Source: a virus. Taken from it: a stretch of 51,522 bases of DNA. A program made the position numbers and the translations under genes. The DNA lies in IMG/VR virus record IMGVR_UViG_3300039149_000010, positions 1-51,522 of that record; one strand, 5' to 3'. Below are positions 20,784 to 29,996 of the stretch, piece by piece (positions within the stretch are counted from its first letter, which is position 1; every line of letters begins with the position of its first letter). Under the pieces are notes generated by a model. It saw nothing but the letters and a program-made list of their open reading frames with translations. It did no database searches and was not told where the DNA came from.

Positions 20784-23677
20784 CAGGCCTGTTTCATCCC
20801 TTCCCCGCAAATGAGAACAGTTAATTGATTGTTGTCATTGTCTGAATAGTCGCTATCCAGAAAACGGAAGCCAAGCGGTGAACCTGTACCGGTGGCAGAG
20901 AACGAATAAGCATGACTGCTCTGGAATGTGGGCAATCCGCCGGGGCGGGCTGCGTCAACCTGGAAACCGTTGCTACCAGGGTATAGGGCAATGCTATCGC
21001 TGTCATCGTCATAGCCAGTATAAAAAGCATCACCGCGCGAGCCACCGCCGGTAAAGTTGGTGGCGTTGCTCTGGATTTCCACCGGTACACTTCCCGAACC
21101 GGTCAGTACCAATTTACTGACGGTAGCAGAGCCACCAAACCCTCCGGTACTCGTGCGGACATCAATTGCCGCGCCAAATGAACCGGTATATAACTGGTTA
21201 TAAGTTTTGGCAAACGTTCCCGCCCCGGCTTGGGCGGCTGTCGCTAACGGGTTGCCATAATTGCCCCCAAACACAATCGCCCAGTTTCCCGCTGGAATGC
21301 CGCCGCCGGAGGTGTAGCTGCTTAACGTCATAGACGCAGTAGCAACGGTTACGCTTCCAGTAAAGGCGAAAGACAGCAGGCAGCGTGTGTTATCAGTTGG
21401 CCCGGTTGGTTCAGTCCAGTTTGTAGTACGCCAACCATTTCCTGCCACATACAAAGCCCGTCCGCTTACGTAGGTAAAGCCACAATCGGATTGTGTAAAA
21501 TCAAACGTAGCCGACCAAGATGTTGTACCGACTAAGCCATCCCCTGCCACTTTGATAACATAATTCGCCCCAAACACGGTGCTTTCTGAGGTGGTCACAA
21601 CCGACCCGGTTTTCATGCTCACATTCAACGCCTCACAACCGGGCGGCGGTTGTGTTGCCGTAATGCCCGGTTGATTAATGCCTGCGTCAATGCCGGGTAA
21701 GGTAAAATTAGGGTCATCAATGGGATAATTAATCAAGGGGTCTATCGCACCAAACCCCGCGCCAATGCCCGGTAAAATAGGCACGTTCAAATCGTTCACA
21801 TCTGGAACGAGTGTGACAATAATGCCCGATGTACCCCCGGCGACAATTAATTCAAAAGTGGCAGTTACGGTGTCATAGCCGCGCTCTGTATTGTGACTGT
21901 AATTAACTTCAGTACACAACCATTTATCGCTGCTTGAATAGGCGCGACCTGTCACGTTATCGGCGGCGGCTATCGTAAAGGCATATAACTGATGCGCAGT
22001 TGGCACAAGCCAATACCATCCCGGCATAAGTTCCAGCGTTAAGACCGGGCGTGGGTTGACCGTTTCCAGATAGTTGGCAATGCGTGTCCCGGTTTCCGTG
22101 CGAGCTTGCGCGTCGGTTAAATTGGCCTTCATAATCTGACTGTTCAGTGTACCGGTTTCCCAACCGGGGCTAAAACTTTGTGCCGGGGCGCGGCCTCGGT
22201 AAACGTTGGTTGTTGCTGTGGAAGTATTGTAAGTCGCCGCGCCGATGATCGCTTGCGAATGGGAGGGTATCGGTTCAATCGCCAGACTGAAATTCAGGAT
22301 GTCACTATTACCGCTGTCGTCAACCACCAACGTCCCAATAGTAGTTAACCCGGATACACCGACAATACGCGCAGACCGTTGGAACGTGCTTTGTCCATCT
22401 GCTGCAATAACCAGTTGGGCGTTTTGGTCGTCCGAAACTGAGTTCACCCATTCTAAAATACTGGATTCACGTACTACAAAATCAGGCCAACGATAGTCGT
22501 CGCTGTCTGCATCAAAGGTTACGCCGGACACGTTCAGGAATGTACTATGCCATGCCAGCATATACACCAGCGTTCGCTTAATTGTTAGACTCTCAATTTC
22601 GCCCCACTCGTCAGGACTGGAAGCGGTTTCAATGTACAACCCCGCCCCGTGTAAGCGCCCTAATTGGGCAATAAAGCCCTCTACCGTTAGCGATACATCC
22701 TGCAAAACGCCATAGCGTTCATTTCCGGCAGTCGTGTCCGTTCCTTGCCGTAAGCGCCCTACAAACGCTATGTTTTGCGTTAGGGGCGTGGCTGTACCGT
22801 CGTAATCATCAACGCTCAGAAGTGTGCAGCGAGTACGGTCTAAGACAGTACTAAAACCATCCCAGGCGCGGACGGTCAAGATAAAACCATCGACCAATGT
22901 ACCCGTAACTTGATAATCACCACTATCCAGCGCAATAACGTTGGTGGAGGTGTCGGTCAAGTCTACCGTGTACACCTCAAATGCAAAATAGGCAGACACC
23001 CCATTGCTATCGGTGACGGTTAGAACAACCCACCGATGTTCGTTAGTCGCCGCGCCGGGAAAGTCCACGTCAATAGACGCTGTGCCCGCGCCGCTGTTAA
23101 TCGTGCCATCGTCAACAAACCAGGAATAGGTACTGATGGTTGCGCCGTTGGCGGTCGGGTCTGCCGTTGCGGTGAACACAAAATTGACCGTTGCTGTACC
23201 GGCAGTGTCTACGTAGGTAGACTGCAAACCGGTTATCAAGGGCGGCAAAGTCTGGAATGTTAAATCCCAGTCTTTATATTTTGTACCGGCGGTTGTCCGG
23301 CGCTCCAAACGCTCGTGAATATCCCAGTCGTTTAAGACCGTGACATAATCACCAGTAGACAGCGTGGTGCTATTTTCATTGATGTAAAAAGTTGTGCCAT
23401 CCGGTGTAGTACGCACGCGCCCACGAAAAATAGCATTGGTGCGATAATCCGAATCACTGCTAATGATAACCGTCATACCTTCCAAAACGTCGGCGCTATC
23501 GCCTGCTACCGTTCCCGACCAAAGGAACTCAGCAAATGGAGTGTTGCTGATGTCCTCATCGGCTTGCGTCTGCCAGATGACATCATTCGGGCAGAGCAAG
23601 AGATATTTCTGACTGGCTTGGTTGGTGGTGCGTAATTGGGTTAATTGTCCGGCGCTTAGTTGTGCGGGAAAGCCCAT
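20783..23677 (-). CDS. Large tail tip protein with PKD/Ig-like insertion
   Basis: 964 residues, the largest gene. The N-terminal third includes an Ig/PKD-like domain near 145-240 (STYSWFVDDGTINSG ... HRWVVLTVTDSNG). A central region resembles siphovirus tip or tail-associated proteins. A Pro/Gly-rich linker (DVNDLNVPILPGIGAGFGAI) precedes a beta-rich C-terminus. It lies after the tape measure and distal tail genes, where the tip/hub is expected. An intrinsic terminator lies just before it. Confidence 0.65.
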   Translation of the reverse strand: MGFPAQLSAGQLTQLRTTNQASQKYLLLCPNDVIWQTQADEDISNTPFAEFLWSGTVAGDSADVLEGMTVIISSDSDYRTNAIFRGRVRTTPDGTTFYINENSTTLSTGDYVTVLNDWDIHERLERRTTAGTKYKDWDLTFQTLPPLITGLQSTYVDTAGTATVNFVFTATADPTANGATISTYSWFVDDGTINSGAGTASIDVDFPGAATNEHRWVVLTVTDSNGVSAYFAFEVYTVDLTDTSTNVIALDSGDYQVTGTLVDGFILTVRAWDGFSTVLDRTRCTLLSVDDYDGTATPLTQNIAFVGRLRQGTDTTAGNERYGVLQDVSLTVEGFIAQLGRLHGAGLYIETASSPDEWGEIESLTIKRTLVYMLAWHSTFLNVSGVTFDADSDDYRWPDFVVRESSILEWVNSVSDDQNAQLVIAADGQSTFQRSARIVGVSGLTTIGTLVVDDSGNSDILNFSLAIEPIPSHSQAIIGAATYNTSTATTNVYRGRAPAQSFSPGWETGTLNSQIMKANLTDAQARTETGTRIANYLETVNPRPVLTLELMPGWYWLVPTAHQLYAFTIAAADNVTGRAYSSSDKWLCTEVNYSHNTERGYDTVTATFELIVAGGTSGIIVTLVPDVNDLNVPILPGIGAGFGAIDPLINYPIDDPNFTLPGIDAGINQPGITATQPPPGCEALNVSMKTGSVVTTSESTVFGANYVIKVAGDGLVGTTSWSATFDFTQSDCGFTYVSGRALYVAGNGWRTTNWTEPTGPTDNTRCLLSFAFTGSVTVATASMTLSSYTSGGGIPAGNWAIVFGGNYGNPLATAAQAGAGTFAKTYNQLYTGSFGAAIDVRTSTGGFGGSATVSKLVLTGSGSVPVEIQSNATNFTGGGSRGDAFYTGYDDDSDSIALYPGSNGFQVDAARPGGLPTFQSSHAYSFSATGTGSPLGFRFLDSDYSDNDNNQLTVLICGEGMKQA

Positions 23678-23689
23678 TCAGTCTCCAAT

Positions 23690-23713
23690 AAAAAACCGCC
23701 TCAGTGGGCGGTT
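23690..23713 (-). terminator. Intrinsic terminator inside the late operon, before the tail tip gene
   Basis: On the minus strand AACCGCC-loop-GGCGGTT runs into TTTTTT, about 15 bases before the ATG at 23677. A strong terminator in the middle of a same-strand structural operon would reduce or condition expression of tip, fibre and lysis genes. No clear promoter lies between it and the gene. Confidence 0.75.
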
Positions 23714-23743
23714 CGTCGGTTAGGTGGTTGTGGATAATTCGTG

Positions 23744-23968
23744 TTATTTCCTAATCTTTCCGATAACAATATCGCTATCCTGCAAAACTTCCACCGCGCA
23801 GGACAACCATATCCCATGCCGTAAGAAAGTAAAACGGTTGGCAATCCGTTCAGGGATAAATCGTCGGGGTAATTCTACCCAACGTAAGACGATAGTTAGT
23901 TCTTGGCCGCTGGCTAAGTCAGGCATTTCGATATTACCACCGCCGACAATGTGTAGGTAATCACTCAT
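23744..23968 (-). CDS. Hypothetical tail-region protein (74 aa)
   Basis: ATG 23968 overlaps the upstream stop region. Beta-rich (DYLHIVGGGNIEMPDLASGQ). No family recognised. Probably a minor tail component by position. Confidence 0.55.
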   Translation of the reverse strand: MSDYLHIVGGGNIEMPDLASGQELTIVLRWVELPRRFIPERIANRFTFLRHGIWLSCAVEVLQDSDIVIGKIRK

Positions 23969-24248
23969 CACGCACCGCCCATTGCATCTCAATGTCTGCC
24001 AAAGGAACTCGGTATGTAACGTCTAAGGTTATCCCGACATCAGGGACAATGTGGTTGGCGTAGACCGGGATATTTACAGTTCTCCAATGTAACTTATCCA
24101 TTGGAATAACATGCACGATATTATCATCGGGGTACACTTTGGTAATCAGACCGCGTAATTCAAAACCCAAATATGTTTTCAGGATAGTGCAGTTCGTCGG
24201 GAAAGTAGAAGCGGTGTCGTTTTCTTGTGGTATACTACTATCAGTCAT
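23961..24248 (-). CDS. Hypothetical tail-region protein (95 aa)
   Basis: AAAGGATG upstream of ATG 24248. Beta-strand pattern (LRGLITKVYPDDNIVHVIPM) resembles small distal-tail or OB-like proteins. First gene after an internal promoter at about 24329-24337. Confidence 0.55.
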   Translation of the reverse strand: MTDSSIPQENDTASTFPTNCTILKTYLGFELRGLITKVYPDDNIVHVIPMDKLHWRTVNIPVYANHIVPDVGITLDVTYRVPLADIEMQWAVRDE

Positions 24249-24328
24249 CAGAAATCATCCTTTCTTGATGATTAGAACGGGCGTACACGTAAGGGACGTG
24301 ACGCTCGTTTGCATTTGTGGATACCTCC

Positions 24329-24337
24329 ATTATAGCA
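24329..24337 (-). promoter_or_regulatory. Extended -10 promoter within late region
   Basis: Minus strand TGCTATAAT is a TGn-extended -10 box overlapping the stop codon of the 41-residue membrane protein. No good -35 is present, as expected for extended -10 sites. The following leader has the hairpin GCGTCACGT/ACGTGTACGC (about 24276-24298). Confidence 0.5.
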
Positions 24338-24455
24338 CAAATCGGTAAATTGCATAGCAGATTATCACCGATAGAATCAGCCCGATAAGCAACAAGGTTA
24401 TCCGGCGTTCGTATGCCCAGATGAACAACACGTACAACCAACCGCGCCAATGCAT
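24330..24455 (-). CDS. Small membrane protein (41 aa)
   Basis: The start codon overlaps the stop of the upstream tail gene (TAATG), implying coupled translation. Apart from a short N-terminus and a charged WAYERR turn, the protein is hydrophobic (GWLYVLFIWAY and ITLLLIGLILSVIICYAIYR), so one or two membrane segments. A longer frame on the same strand here is a shadow. A role in DNA entry, lysis timing or exclusion cannot be chosen. Confidence 0.6.
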   Translation of the reverse strand: MHWRGWLYVLFIWAYERRITLLLIGLILSVIICYAIYRFVL

Positions 24456-24895
24456 TACAGCGCGTCCAGGTCTAGCAGGTGCAGGCGAATACCGCGCAAC
24501 CCCGGCCCGACTAACCCGCCGTCGTAAACACTGCCCTGCAAATACACGTATTGCCCGGTGGGCCTTTCGTCTATCCAGGCCGCAGCGTTGTAATTACTGA
24601 ATGTGCCGTCGCCGTCCGGGTCAGTTTTGACAGTGACTAATCCGGTAAACGTATTGCGCAGGTAGGTGTGTTGCGTTACCAGTAGAACGGCAAACTCCCA
24701 GTCTTGTGTAGGCTTGCCCCGATAGGCGGCGGTGCTGTTGGCACGTACAATACGCTCGCCCACTTCGTAAAAGGGGAGGGCGCGTGGCATCACCAATTTA
24801 ACGCCGTTGGCATCGGTCAAACTGGTAACGGCAGTTAATCCGGCGGCATTATTGTTTCCGGCGGCAATCTGGTAATTTGGCGTATAGGCAACCAT
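24455..24895 (-). CDS. Distal tail / tail-associated protein
   Basis: 146 residues, beta-rich, overlapping the tape measure stop (TAATG). A PDGDG loop (KTDPDGDGTFSN) is visible. Assigned by position directly after the tape measure. Confidence 0.6.
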   Translation of the reverse strand: MVAYTPNYQIAAGNNNAAGLTAVTSLTDANGVKLVMPRALPFYEVGERIVRANSTAAYRGKPTQDWEFAVLLVTQHTYLRNTFTGLVTVKTDPDGDGTFSNYNAAAWIDERPTGQYVYLQGSVYDGGLVGPGLRGIRLHLLDLDAL

Positions 24896-26640
24896 TACGG
24901 AATAACCCCCATTGTATTCAAATCGCGGACGGTCACAAAGTTATTCTGCCCCGGCGGTCTTATGCCATCGGGTGTGCTTGTGCCACCATTCGCACCGGGC
25001 GTTAAGGCAACCATCTGCTGCCAGAATTGCGCTGTTTGTCTCAGAATGGCGTTTTGCCCCTCTTGCGCCAATTGCAATTCCCGGTTTAATGCCGTAGCAG
25101 CGGCTTGCAATTGCCGTTGCTTTGCGGTCTGTATATCGCGCAATTCTCGCTGTTGTGCCAATTGCAATTCCCGGCGCTGGCGTTGTCCATCGCGCAACCG
25201 TTCCTGACGCAAGCGTTGACTTTGTTTGGTCAAGTCGGACAATTCATTCTTGTTCGCTTGCAACCGGTCTTGCTCAGCGTCTTTTTGCGCTTGTTTTTGG
25301 TCGTCTAACTCCCGTTCAGTCTGCTTGGTTAGCTGGTCAAGGGATAGAAAATCGCGCTCGGCAAGCAAGTCCTCTTGGCTGCGGTTGGCATCTTTGATGA
25401 TGTCTCGCACAGTACGGTTGTGATCTTTCCGGGCTTGTTGTTCATCCCGAAATTGATCTGCGCGTAAGTCGTCCAGGGCTTGTTGCTGGGCTATCTGGTC
25501 GTCTAACAATTCTTGACGGACGTTAGTCGCCAAGTCAATTAGACTATCATTCAGTTTGGTGCGGGCATCTTGTGCAGCCTGGATGGCGGCTGTACCTGCG
25601 TCGGCTATCGCATTAGCATAGTTGGTCTGCGCTTGGGCAGCGCGTTGGGCGGCTTGTTGTTGTGCGCGTGCGGCTTCTTCGGCTTGGCGGGTACGTTCTC
25701 GCTCGACCTCTTCGGCCTTACGTGCAGCCTCCTCTTCGGCCTGAGTTGCGTCTGAGCTTGCCCCGGCTGTAACCTGTCTGGCTTCAGCCAACGCTTTCTC
25801 TACTTCAGCGGCTTCGCTGGCAGGGATTTCACCATCGGCTAGCGCTTTTTCTAGCACCGCGATTTCTGCATCAAAGTCTGCAATACGGTCTTTACTCTTG
25901 CCCAACTGCTCGTTCAATTCGGGAATCTGTTTATTAACGACACCCGCAACGCCCGTTAATGCACCGTATTGGTCGGTTAATTCTTTTTCTGTTCCCTTAA
26001 GTTGGGTTAATAATTCCTGTTCCCGTTCCCGCTGGGCGTTCAATTCCTCAATGCGTTTTCGGGCTTCATCCTGAGAAATCGAACCGCTAGCGATTTGGTC
26101 ATTCACTTCGCGGGTTTTATCAATCAACGCCCCAATTTGCCGCGCTTGCGCCTCAGATGCTTTTCCCAATTCATTGACCACCACCACTAACGCGGCCATC
26201 GCCAATGCTACAGCGCCTAATGCAGCAATAGCCGCACCAGTACCGCCCACCATTCCGGCCAACGCCCCCGTCAAACCGCCCGATCCGCTTAATCCCTGTA
26301 GGACATCCCCTAGACCGGCAACCAACTTTGGTGCGGCTTCACGTACAGCGAACAGTTCTGCGCCAACGTTAATTAAACCTTCGGCTGCTCCGCCAGCCTC
26401 GCCTCCCATATACCCCAAAGCGCCGGACAACGTGCGAACTTGGGATTCAACATCCCCATAAATAGCAACGTCTTTGGAAACGGTATCAAAGCGCCCGCCG
26501 CCCGCCTGGGTTTTATTGAGTTTAGTCGCATTCTTAATCATTAACTCTTGGGCTTCGCTAACTTCACGCGCCCCTTTGAGCGTTTTGCTAAGTGCGGCGT
26601 TATCGGTTTGATACCGTATCAGTATCTTACTTTCAGGCAT
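24895..26640 (-). CDS. Tail tape measure protein
   Basis: 581 residues, helical and Ala/Gln/Glu-rich. An Ala/Gly hydrophobic region sits near 120-155 (VGGTGAAIAALGAVALAMAA, then LVVVV). Very long coiled coils follow (RQAEEAARAQQQAAQRAAQA; DLRADQFRDEQQARKDHNRT). Using the usual 0.15 nm per residue, the tail would be roughly 85 nm. It follows the two tail-assembly genes as in most siphoviruses. Confidence 0.85.
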   Translation of the reverse strand: MPESKILIRYQTDNAALSKTLKGAREVSEAQELMIKNATKLNKTQAGGGRFDTVSKDVAIYGDVESQVRTLSGALGYMGGEAGGAAEGLINVGAELFAVREAAPKLVAGLGDVLQGLSGSGGLTGALAGMVGGTGAAIAALGAVALAMAALVVVVNELGKASEAQARQIGALIDKTREVNDQIASGSISQDEARKRIEELNAQREREQELLTQLKGTEKELTDQYGALTGVAGVVNKQIPELNEQLGKSKDRIADFDAEIAVLEKALADGEIPASEAAEVEKALAEARQVTAGASSDATQAEEEAARKAEEVERERTRQAEEAARAQQQAAQRAAQAQTNYANAIADAGTAAIQAAQDARTKLNDSLIDLATNVRQELLDDQIAQQQALDDLRADQFRDEQQARKDHNRTVRDIIKDANRSQEDLLAERDFLSLDQLTKQTERELDDQKQAQKDAEQDRLQANKNELSDLTKQSQRLRQERLRDGQRQRRELQLAQQRELRDIQTAKQRQLQAAATALNRELQLAQEGQNAILRQTAQFWQQMVALTPGANGGTSTPDGIRPPGQNNFVTVRDLNTMGVIP

Positions 26641-26916
26641 TTACAATTCCATTTTCTTTACGGTACTTTCCTGCTCTTCATAGGCATCCGGCGGCGCATA
26701 AACAAGCGGGTTATCCGGGTCTTGCACGCCATCACGTAAATTGATGTACCGTACCATATCCCAAATGAGCGCTTCAGGTTGGTCAAACAATCCCCCAGTG
26801 TAGGGGAGGACGTGCCAGTTTTCCACGCCAAACACGGCTAACTGAATATCGGGCAACGCGTGGTGGAAACCAAAATCATCGTCCGGCGACGGCGCTCTAT
26901 CGGCTAGCGCAGCCAA
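26641..26916 (-). CDS. Tail assembly chaperone, second reading frame (likely translated by frameshift)
   Basis: Only a TTG at 26916 without a ribosome site could start it independently. The same frame is open upstream through the end of the 26946-27299 gene, about 30 codons, which fits a -1 frameshift extension as in the lambda G/GT pair. I could not find a good XXXYYYZ slippery heptamer in the overlap. Acidic helical sequence. Confidence 0.6.
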   Translation of the reverse strand: MAALADRAPSPDDDFGFHHALPDIQLAVFGVENWHVLPYTGGLFDQPEALIWDMVRYINLRDGVQDPDNPLVYAPPDAYEEQESTVKKMEL

Positions 26917-26945
26917 TACGCTTTGCTGCCATTCGCGCCGTCGCT

Positions 26946-27299
26946 TTAGGCTTCCGGGTCTGTGGGCGCTTCCGGGGCAAGTTCTGAATCAACGGGCGCG
27001 TCAAACGTCCGCAATTCAGTTTCCAGTTGCCACACAACTGCCGCGGTTTTGGTGTTTAGATAGGCTTCAAACTTCTTGCGAATGGTTGCGCTATCGTCTG
27101 ACGGCGCAAGCCATTTGAAGTCCACTTTTGGCTTGCTGCCATTCATGCGTAACGACAGGTTAACGAAGTCCAGCAATGCGAGATAAACCTCATCACCGGA
27201 CACCTCAAAATCCTGACCCACCTCATCAAACCAGGGTTGTGCCTTGCGTAATACCGCCGTCCGTTGCATCCGAATAGCGGGGGTATAGGGCTTAAACAT
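26946..27299 (-). CDS. Tail assembly chaperone (G-like)
   Basis: 117 residues between tail tube and tape measure, the invariant site of the G/GT genes. Helical with a Pro/Glu/Ala-rich C-terminus (LAPEAPTDPEA), where a frameshift would occur. Starts in a TAATG overlap with the tube gene. Confidence 0.7.
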   Translation of the reverse strand: MFKPYTPAIRMQRTAVLRKAQPWFDEVGQDFEVSGDEVYLALLDFVNLSLRMNGSKPKVDFKWLAPSDDSATIRKKFEAYLNTKTAAVVWQLETELRTFDAPVDSELAPEAPTDPEA

Positions 27300-28144
27300 T
27301 AGCTTAAGTTCCCCTCGTCAATTTCGGACAACACCACGATTACCGCGTCCGTTGCAGGCGCAGCCACAAAGGCTAACGTGGTATCGCTCACGGTGTAATC
27401 GGCAGTGACGGTTTGCTGCACATCATTCACAAACACATAGGTTTTCGCACCGGAAACGGGTGCATACGACAGGGTGAAGTTCTGTTGACTATTATTGCCC
27501 GTGAAACGTGCCAGTGGGCCTAATGGGTTGTCACTGTCAATCGGGAAAATCGACGCGGCAGTTGTGCCATGCAAGTTAATACTCACCGTTGACCAGCCCG
27601 TCCTATCGGAGCGACTCAGGTTAATGGCATATTGGTAGGGTGTGAATGTTCGCTGCTGAATGTCGGTAAACAGCGGTTTAATGGTGCAACGTGGAATAAA
27701 TACATTCTCCCATTGTTTCACGCCCTTTGAACCCTGTAGCCAGGACTTGGCACGGCGGGATAGCAGCAAACACATGGCTTGACTGGCGCGGTCTTTCGGG
27801 TCAAGAGATGATACTTCAATATCTCCTACCGTTTCAATTTTCGTACCCTGGATAAGTGCATCAAAAACATTGTTGCGCTGCGCCAGTTCCAGAATACCGG
27901 AAATTGGTGTTTCGCTATCAAATTCAAATGTGACCATCGGTTCATCGTCACCCGTAACCGGCTCGACATCCGGTTCAGGAATGTTAATCGGCATGGTACG
28001 CGAACCGTCCAAACGCAACATACTGCTGCCTGTGGCATCACCAGCGCTTGGTGCGGTGGTGGTACTGCCGATAAAATAGCCATTGGAATCAATGACTCCA
28101 TACCAATTGAAACGAAATCCGGCGGCAACTGTCTTTTTTGCCAT
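27299..28144 (-). CDS. Major tail tube protein with C-terminal Ig-like domain
   Basis: 281 residues. Beta-rich N-terminal tube-like region. The last 70 residues (ARFTGNNSQQNFTLSYAPVS, then a VFVNDVQQ-VTADYTVSDTTL pattern) look like the small add-on beta domain often displayed on phage surface proteins. Position before the chaperones supports the tube assignment. Confidence 0.7.
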   Translation of the reverse strand: MAKKTVAAGFRFNWYGVIDSNGYFIGSTTTAPSAGDATGSSMLRLDGSRTMPINIPEPDVEPVTGDDEPMVTFEFDSETPISGILELAQRNNVFDALIQGTKIETVGDIEVSSLDPKDRASQAMCLLLSRRAKSWLQGSKGVKQWENVFIPRCTIKPLFTDIQQRTFTPYQYAINLSRSDRTGWSTVSINLHGTTAASIFPIDSDNPLGPLARFTGNNSQQNFTLSYAPVSGAKTYVFVNDVQQTVTADYTVSDTTLAFVAAPATDAVIVVLSEIDEGNLS

Positions 28145-28154
28145 TGTTTAGCTC

Positions 28155-28646
28155 CTAGTAAACTGACCTCATGAATGGAATGCGTAATGTGAACTCAATG
28201 CCCAATTGATTGGCAATAATGCCACTGTTTTGAAATACCACTAACCCGGTATGTGTGGTAATAAATGCTTGCGTGGTCGGGTCTAAATAATCTTGACAGT
28301 CGGTGTATGTGCCGCTGTCAGTGTTCAAACCGCTATGCTGTGCGAAATAATCCATAATCGGCACATAATACTCATGCGCTTTTTTCGGTTTGTCTCCTTC
28401 GTATCCGGCGGTTAAATGGTCAACCACCAAACGCATCAGAATGGTTTCGGGATTGTTTTGGATGTCCTCTGCAAAACCGGTGTAATCCGGTGTCATGGCA
28501 GCGAGGCGATTTGTCCAGTACGGAAAACTCTCCTGTTCGTAAGGCCAATAAGGAACAGCGTCACAAGCCACACCGATGGTATCGGCAAACACTTCCTTTT
28601 GCATTTCGACAATCCGGTCAAGTGCCTCTTCAATGTAGTTAGGCAT
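28155..28646 (-). CDS. Head-tail joining / tail terminator-like protein
   Basis: 163 residues, upstream of the tail tube and after the connector, where neck or terminator proteins lie. Aromatic-rich first half (PYWPYEQESFPYWTNRL). Overlaps the connector gene by eight bases. No family recognised with certainty. Confidence 0.55.
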   Translation of the reverse strand: MPNYIEEALDRIVEMQKEVFADTIGVACDAVPYWPYEQESFPYWTNRLAAMTPDYTGFAEDIQNNPETILMRLVVDHLTAGYEGDKPKKAHEYYVPIMDYFAQHSGLNTDSGTYTDCQDYLDPTTQAFITTHTGLVVFQNSGIIANQLGIEFTLRIPFMRSVY

Positions 28647-29493
28647 ACTGGAATTCCATTAACGTTTGCTTCAATTCGGTTAATAGGTCTTGCGGGTAGG
28701 TAATTACGCCTACACCGTCCAACGTTTCTACCTGATATGCCCCACGTCGAGCGTAAAGCAGGGTTGCTTGCCGTGTGACAGCGCGTTGAATACGTTCATC
28801 CACTTGATAGACGCTAATCGCTGTATCCTGCGCATGGGCGGCGGCGGTTGTGCCATTGCGTCCGCGCCGGACGGTTAAGACGTTGGTGGTGGTGTTCACG
28901 GCGGTAACGTCTATTAATTCATCCTCAATTTTAATCAGGTTGCCCGGTGAAAAACGCGGTGTGAAACCCCATAAGTCTGCCCCGTCTGCGTCGCTCACGG
29001 TTATGCTTGTGGCCGCAGCGGTTAACGGGTTATCCTGTACCGTGTCTACACTATCAAAGGCGTTGCTGTAATCGGGATGGTAGCCCCATGTACCGGTGAC
29101 ATAAATCTTATAGGGCTGGGTACTGCTGCACCCGGTATACCAGTCATACGAACAGTTGGTTAAACGTAACGCCGTCGCCACTTCATTACTCCAGGTGTAC
29201 AACGCCACTTGGGAGGTAATGTCGGTGGTCTGCCGCAGCACTTCAGTGAACGCTAAAATGTGATCGCGCAGGTTAAAGGTGTTTTCCCAATACCGACTGC
29301 TAATGCGTGTCGCCTCAATTGGATAGGTGCGTTGTTCGGTATACGGTGCGAAATAGGGACGGCGCGGTGTTCCCATTGTCAGGTCAACACGTTGGCTGGC
29401 CTGGATAATGTAGCGAAACAAGAGACTATCATCAACCGTGCTATCGGCCTTCAATTCTGACTTGCATAGGTCTAATGTCGTGTAATTGCTCAT
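28639..29493 (-). CDS. Head-tail connector-like protein
   Basis: 284 residues from ATG 29493 (ATGA overlap). N-terminal helices (LDLCKSELKADSTVDDSLLF ... YIIQASQRVD) are typical of gp6-like connectors. A beta insertion follows near 175-245 (NLIKIEDELIDVTAVNTTTN, VLTVRRGRNGT), a module also found in tail proteins. The end returns to helices. Confidence 0.65.
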   Translation of the reverse strand: MSNYTTLDLCKSELKADSTVDDSLLFRYIIQASQRVDLTMGTPRRPYFAPYTEQRTYPIEATRISSRYWENTFNLRDHILAFTEVLRQTTDITSQVALYTWSNEVATALRLTNCSYDWYTGCSSTQPYKIYVTGTWGYHPDYSNAFDSVDTVQDNPLTAAATSITVSDADGADLWGFTPRFSPGNLIKIEDELIDVTAVNTTTNVLTVRRGRNGTTAAAHAQDTAISVYQVDERIQRAVTRQATLLYARRGAYQVETLDGVGVITYPQDLLTELKQTLMEFQYA

Positions 29494-29996
29494 AGGCCGC
29501 TTAAAATCCCTTCCACGTCTTGAAAGGCGTTCTGGATAACATCGGGAGATGAATACCACCCGGTGTCCTGGTGGAAACCTTGTTGATTAACGCCGGTTAC
29601 ATACTGCTCATAATCGGTCGTGTTGTCCACGCTTACGATGACATCGGGAGTCGGTACAACCGGCGGCGTACCCCCGACAAATCGGGTCAAGTATTCCAAT
29701 AGCGCGGCGGTATAGGCTTCAATTCGGTTTACCTGTTCAATGTTTACAGTAACCCGCCATGCTTGACTTAAGGCATGTGTGCGACGGGTGGGTATGCCAC
29801 GCCCGAATCCTTTGGTTGCAAAGAACGCCCGCCGTTGGCGCTCGGATGTCCACCGAATAGGGTATTTTGGTCGTCCCGGTTCGGTCTGCAAACGCTGTAA
29901 GGTTTCCGCTTGCCATTGTTGTAATTGGCGCGTGGTTTCCCTGGATACACGAATATCGTCGGTATTGGCAGTGAATACAATCTCTTGCTTAATCAT
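29490..29996 (-). CDS. Minor head/neck protein (gp10-like)
   Basis: 168 residues with a basic, helical first half and a WTSERQRRAFFATKGFGRG motif, of the type seen in small head-tail completion proteins. Located between connector and membrane-protein genes. Assignment by pattern and position. Confidence 0.5.
   Translation of the reverse strand: MIKQEIVFTANTDDIRVSRETTRQLQQWQAETLQRLQTEPGRPKYPIRWTSERQRRAFFATKGFGRGIPTRRTHALSQAWRVTVNIEQVNRIEAYTAALLEYLTRFVGGTPPVVPTPDVIVSVDNTTDYEQYVTGVNQQGFHQDTGWYSSPDVIQNAFQDVEGILSGL

Noticed and set aside
24241-24450. 69-residue frame overlapping the 41-residue membrane protein
   Set aside because: No ribosome site or coupling. The other phase is coupled by TAATG and encodes a coherent hydrophobic protein.
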